Positions 10,980 through 12,786 of a stretch of DNA of 12,786 bases are shown in pieces (position 1 is the stretch's first letter; each line of letters opens with the position of its first letter). Source of the DNA: Verrucomicrobiota bacterium (GTDB lineage Bacteria > Verrucomicrobiota > Verrucomicrobiia > Chthoniobacterales > UBA6821). Position numbers and translations under genes: made by a program. The stretch spans positions 1-12,786 of the forward strand of contig VHCR01000020.1 of the NCBI GenBank assembly GCA_016871655.1. Direction: 5' to 3'. Below the pieces are notes generated by a model. That model was given only the letters and a program-made list of their open reading frames with translations, made no database searches and had not been told where the DNA came from.

Positions 10980-12786
10980 TTAGCTAATTGTGCATGATGA
11001 TGAACTTGATGTCTTATGATTAGTGGCACGGTCTTCATTTTCTCTTGCCTCTCTTAATAGATCATCGATGACTTGTTGGCGTGGTTGAGGTCGTTCTGCT
11101 TCTAAAGCTGCTTCATAAAGTTTGTTGCCTGCATAGTTGAGATAGCTTGCTCTTGTTCGATCATTTTCTGCTGCTACTTGTTGAAACAACTCTGCCGATC
11201 TAGTGTAGAAGGCGATGACTTGTTGGCGTGGTTGAGGTTGTTGTGCTTCTGAAGCTGCTTGACAAAGTTTGTTGCCTGCATAGTTGAGATAGCTTGCTCT
11301 TGTTGGATCATTTTCTGCTGCTGCTTGTTGAAACAACTCTGCCGATCTAGTGTAGAAGGCGATGACTTGTTGGCGTGGTTGAGGTTGTTGTGCTTCTGAA
11401 GCTGCCCAAGAAAGAGCGTAGCCTGCAGAGTTGAGATAGCTTGCTCTTGATTCATTATTTTCTGCTGCTGCTTGTTGAAACAACTCTGCCGATCTAGTGT
11501 AGAAGGCGATGACTTGTTGGCTTGGTTGAAGTTGTTGTGCTTCTAAAGCTGCCCAAGAAAGAGCTTCTCCTACAAGCCTGAGACGGTTTGCTTTTGCTGG
11601 ATTATTTTCTGCTGCTGCTTGTTGATTCAACTGTGCCGATCTAGTGTACCACTCAATGACTTGTTCGCGTGGTTGAAGTCGTTGTGCTTCTAACGCTGCA
11701 CTATAAAGAGCGTTACCTGCGTCGCTGAGACGGGCTGCTTTGCTTGAATTATTTTCTGCTGCTGCTTGTTGCCTCAACTCTGCCGAATGCGTCAACAAGT
11801 CGATGACTGGTTGGCGTGGTTGAAGTCGATCTTCTTCTCGACCTCTTTGCTCTGCTGCTAGAGCTTCATATTGAATAGAGAGTTCTCTAACTATATCTTG
11901 ATCCCATTGTATTCGACTCAAGGCCGATCTTGTTCTTTCCTCGGCCATATTTTTTCCGCCTCTGCAATTCAAAAGGTGCTCCTCCATGCGCGCTTGAGTT
12001 GCTTCATCTATTTCTTGAAAAGGAGGCTTCAGGCATTGTGCGTAGGCACTTGTTGCTTCAATGACTCTTTGTTGATGGGTCTTTGCTTGATCAAGAGCTG
12101 CTCTTGCTTCTCGTAACTCTTCCGGAATCTCTTCACCGGCAGCCGTAATAGCATCGATCCTTTGTTTTAGAACATTGGCAAATATTTGAATGCTAGTGAG
12201 CTCGTGATGCTCTCGTTCTATTTGATCAGCGATCATTTCTATTTTATTAGGAGACTCATTGATCCGGCTGGCAAAAGCTAGCGAATAAGAGTCTTCCAAG
12301 AGAGCGATTCGAGAATCAGGTGAAGGCTCCCGTTCTACTAACTTCACAAGCATCGCATTTTGATAATCTCTAGCTTTGTTCAAAACGGCAATCAGATGCG
12401 CAAGTACAAAAATGCGATTGTCACGCTCTGGAGAAGCATTTTTTATTTGTTCCCCTCTCAGCTCTTGTTGGTAGGCTTCGATTCTTTTGCTGATACCATC
12501 AGCACGATTGTAATGTTCAGTAATAGGTTGAAATGCCTCGAGTTCTTCTGGAGTTTCTATTGGACCTGTGGATCTCCATATAGCTGACGTATCTTCAAAT
12601 TCATTAGTAGGCTCCCATGCTCCTGTCTCAGGGTGTTGCTTTTCCCACTTATCATCTGGACCAAGACGATAACGTGGTCGTACTTGTTCCGGAACAGCAG
12701 TCACAGCATGTTCTCCCAAAGACCCTACAGAATCTGCTCTAGGAGCCGCAGCAGCTTCGTCAGTTGGCTCCGCGCCTGCTACGGCC
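10980..12786 (-). CDS. Repeat protein with five 49-residue helical repeats and C-terminal CTIS, 5' end outside the window
   Basis: The frame is open to the right edge of the window (at least 601 codons), so the start is missing; a TTG at 12719 is not a good start. The visible N-terminal part is Ala/Pro/Asp-rich (AGAEPTDEAAAAPRADSVGS), then a charged helical region to about 300 codons in (EQIKNASPERDNR, AARAALDQAKTHQQ type). Five repeats of 49 residues follow, of the form QPRQQVIAFYTRSAELFQQ, AAAENDPTRAS, NYAGNKLCQAASEAQQ, resembling TPR-like helix pairs, and then a sixth partial unit. The protein ends in a Ser run and CTIS-stop, which fits the eukaryotic CaaX prenylation pattern. No signal peptide can be judged without the start. 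I do not recognise a family. Likely roles are protein binding, possibly as a secreted or surface factor; this is inference. Confidence 0.8.
   Translation of the reverse strand, partial: AVAGAEPTDEAAAAPRADSVGSLGEHAVTAVPEQVRPRYRLGPDDKWEKQHPETGAWEPTNEFEDTSAIWRSTGPIETPEELEAFQPITEHYNRADGISKRIEAYQQELRGEQIKNASPERDNRIFVLAHLIAVLNKARDYQNAMLVKLVEREPSPDSRIALLEDSYSLAFASRINESPNKIEMIADQIEREHHELTSIQIFANVLKQRIDAITAAGEEIPEELREARAALDQAKTHQQRVIEATSAYAQCLKPPFQEIDEATQARMEEHLLNCRGGKNMAEERTRSALSRIQWDQDIVRELSIQYEALAAEQRGREEDRLQPRQPVIDLLTHSAELRQQAAAENNSSKAARLSDAGNALYSAALEAQRLQPREQVIEWYTRSAQLNQQAAAENNPAKANRLRLVGEALSWAALEAQQLQPSQQVIAFYTRSAELFQQAAAENNESRASYLNSAGYALSWAASEAQQPQPRQQVIAFYTRSAELFQQAAAENDPTRASYLNYAGNKLCQAASEAQQPQPRQQVIAFYTRSAELFQQVAAENDRTRASYLNYAGNKLYEAALEAERPQPRQQVIDDLLREARENEDRATNHKTSSSSSCTIS
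11091..11825 (-). repeat. Five 147-bp tandem repeats within the coding sequence
   Basis: The conserved Ile codon of each unit falls at 11802, 11655, 11508, 11361 and 11214 (and 11067 for the partial sixth), exactly 147 bp apart. Units lie at 11825-11679, 11678-11532, 11531-11385, 11384-11238 and 11237-11091. The three units nearest the C-terminus are nearly identical, while the first two have drifted, as expected for recent duplication or gene conversion at that end. Confidence 0.95.

Noticed and set aside
11174..11455. Second open frame inside the 147-bp repeats
   Set aside because: It repeats with the same period only because the DNA does; the in-frame protein on the same strand is far longer and has sensible composition.
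11091..11825. CRISPR array
   Set aside because: The repeats are contiguous, 147 bp long, in frame and coding, with no spacers.

Overview
The window reads as a piece of a bacterial chromosome, most likely from the PVC group and probably Verrucomicrobiota (Opitutia-like). This is inference from the look of the ExbB/ExbD/TonB-like cluster, the GuaB3-type IMP dehydrogenase relative and the lipoprotein beside it; no marker gene is present to prove it. Base composition is moderate, somewhat below 50% GC by eye. The window is unusually rich in insertion sequences, MITE-like elements and fold-back repeats. It also ends in a repeat-rich protein whose last four residues look like a eukaryotic prenylation signal, so a host-associated or intracellular lifestyle is worth considering but is not established.

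Layout. 1-190: no recognisable gene. 191-1243: an IS5-family element with a transposase split into two frames, flanked by TAA; its right 146 bp is itself bounded by inverted repeats. 1247-1568: a CACAAAG-type fold-back repeat. 1569-2276 (+): exported Pro-rich protein with a strong terminator. 2358-2533: a second kind of palindromic element. Then a minus-strand run of six genes, read from right to left: exbB (6789-6178), exbD (6027-5623), a TonB-like protein (5562-4825), a small membrane zinc-ribbon protein (4687-4448), a GuaB3-type protein (4446-3268) and a lipoprotein (3162-2587). The gaps are filled with four-copy arrays of seven-base repeats. On the plus strand follow thyA (7047-7841) and folA (7958-8416), separated by a near-perfect 27-bp hairpin. 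The 3' end of folA is formed by the end of a MITE-like element (8399-8563). On the minus strand lie a stand-alone GlmU-like left-handed beta-helix acyltransferase (9298-8630), a 250-bp fold-back, and a periplasmic cyclophilin (10201-9623). The stretch 10202-10979 has no intact gene but holds a decayed small secreted-protein gene (10349-10632) and a half copy of the 8.4-kb MITE. The right end is a large minus-strand protein, cut by the window edge, with five 147-bp tandem repeats.

How the genes work together. ThyA and FolA are the classic pair: ThyA turns dUMP into dTMP and oxidises methylene-tetrahydrofolate to dihydrofolate, which FolA reduces again. ExbB, ExbD and the TonB-like protein should form an inner-membrane energy-transducing complex, but the ExbD lacks the membrane aspartate normally needed for proton use. 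The rest of the run (zinc ribbon, GuaB3-like, lipoprotein) may simply be co-transcribed.

The features that most deserve attention are the ExbD substitution, the putative CaaX end of the repeat protein, the network of related terminal repeats (IS end, two MITEs and a degenerate copy share the same core), the seven-base arrays that have entered gene ends, and the frame-shifted secreted-protein gene that a simple ORF search misses.
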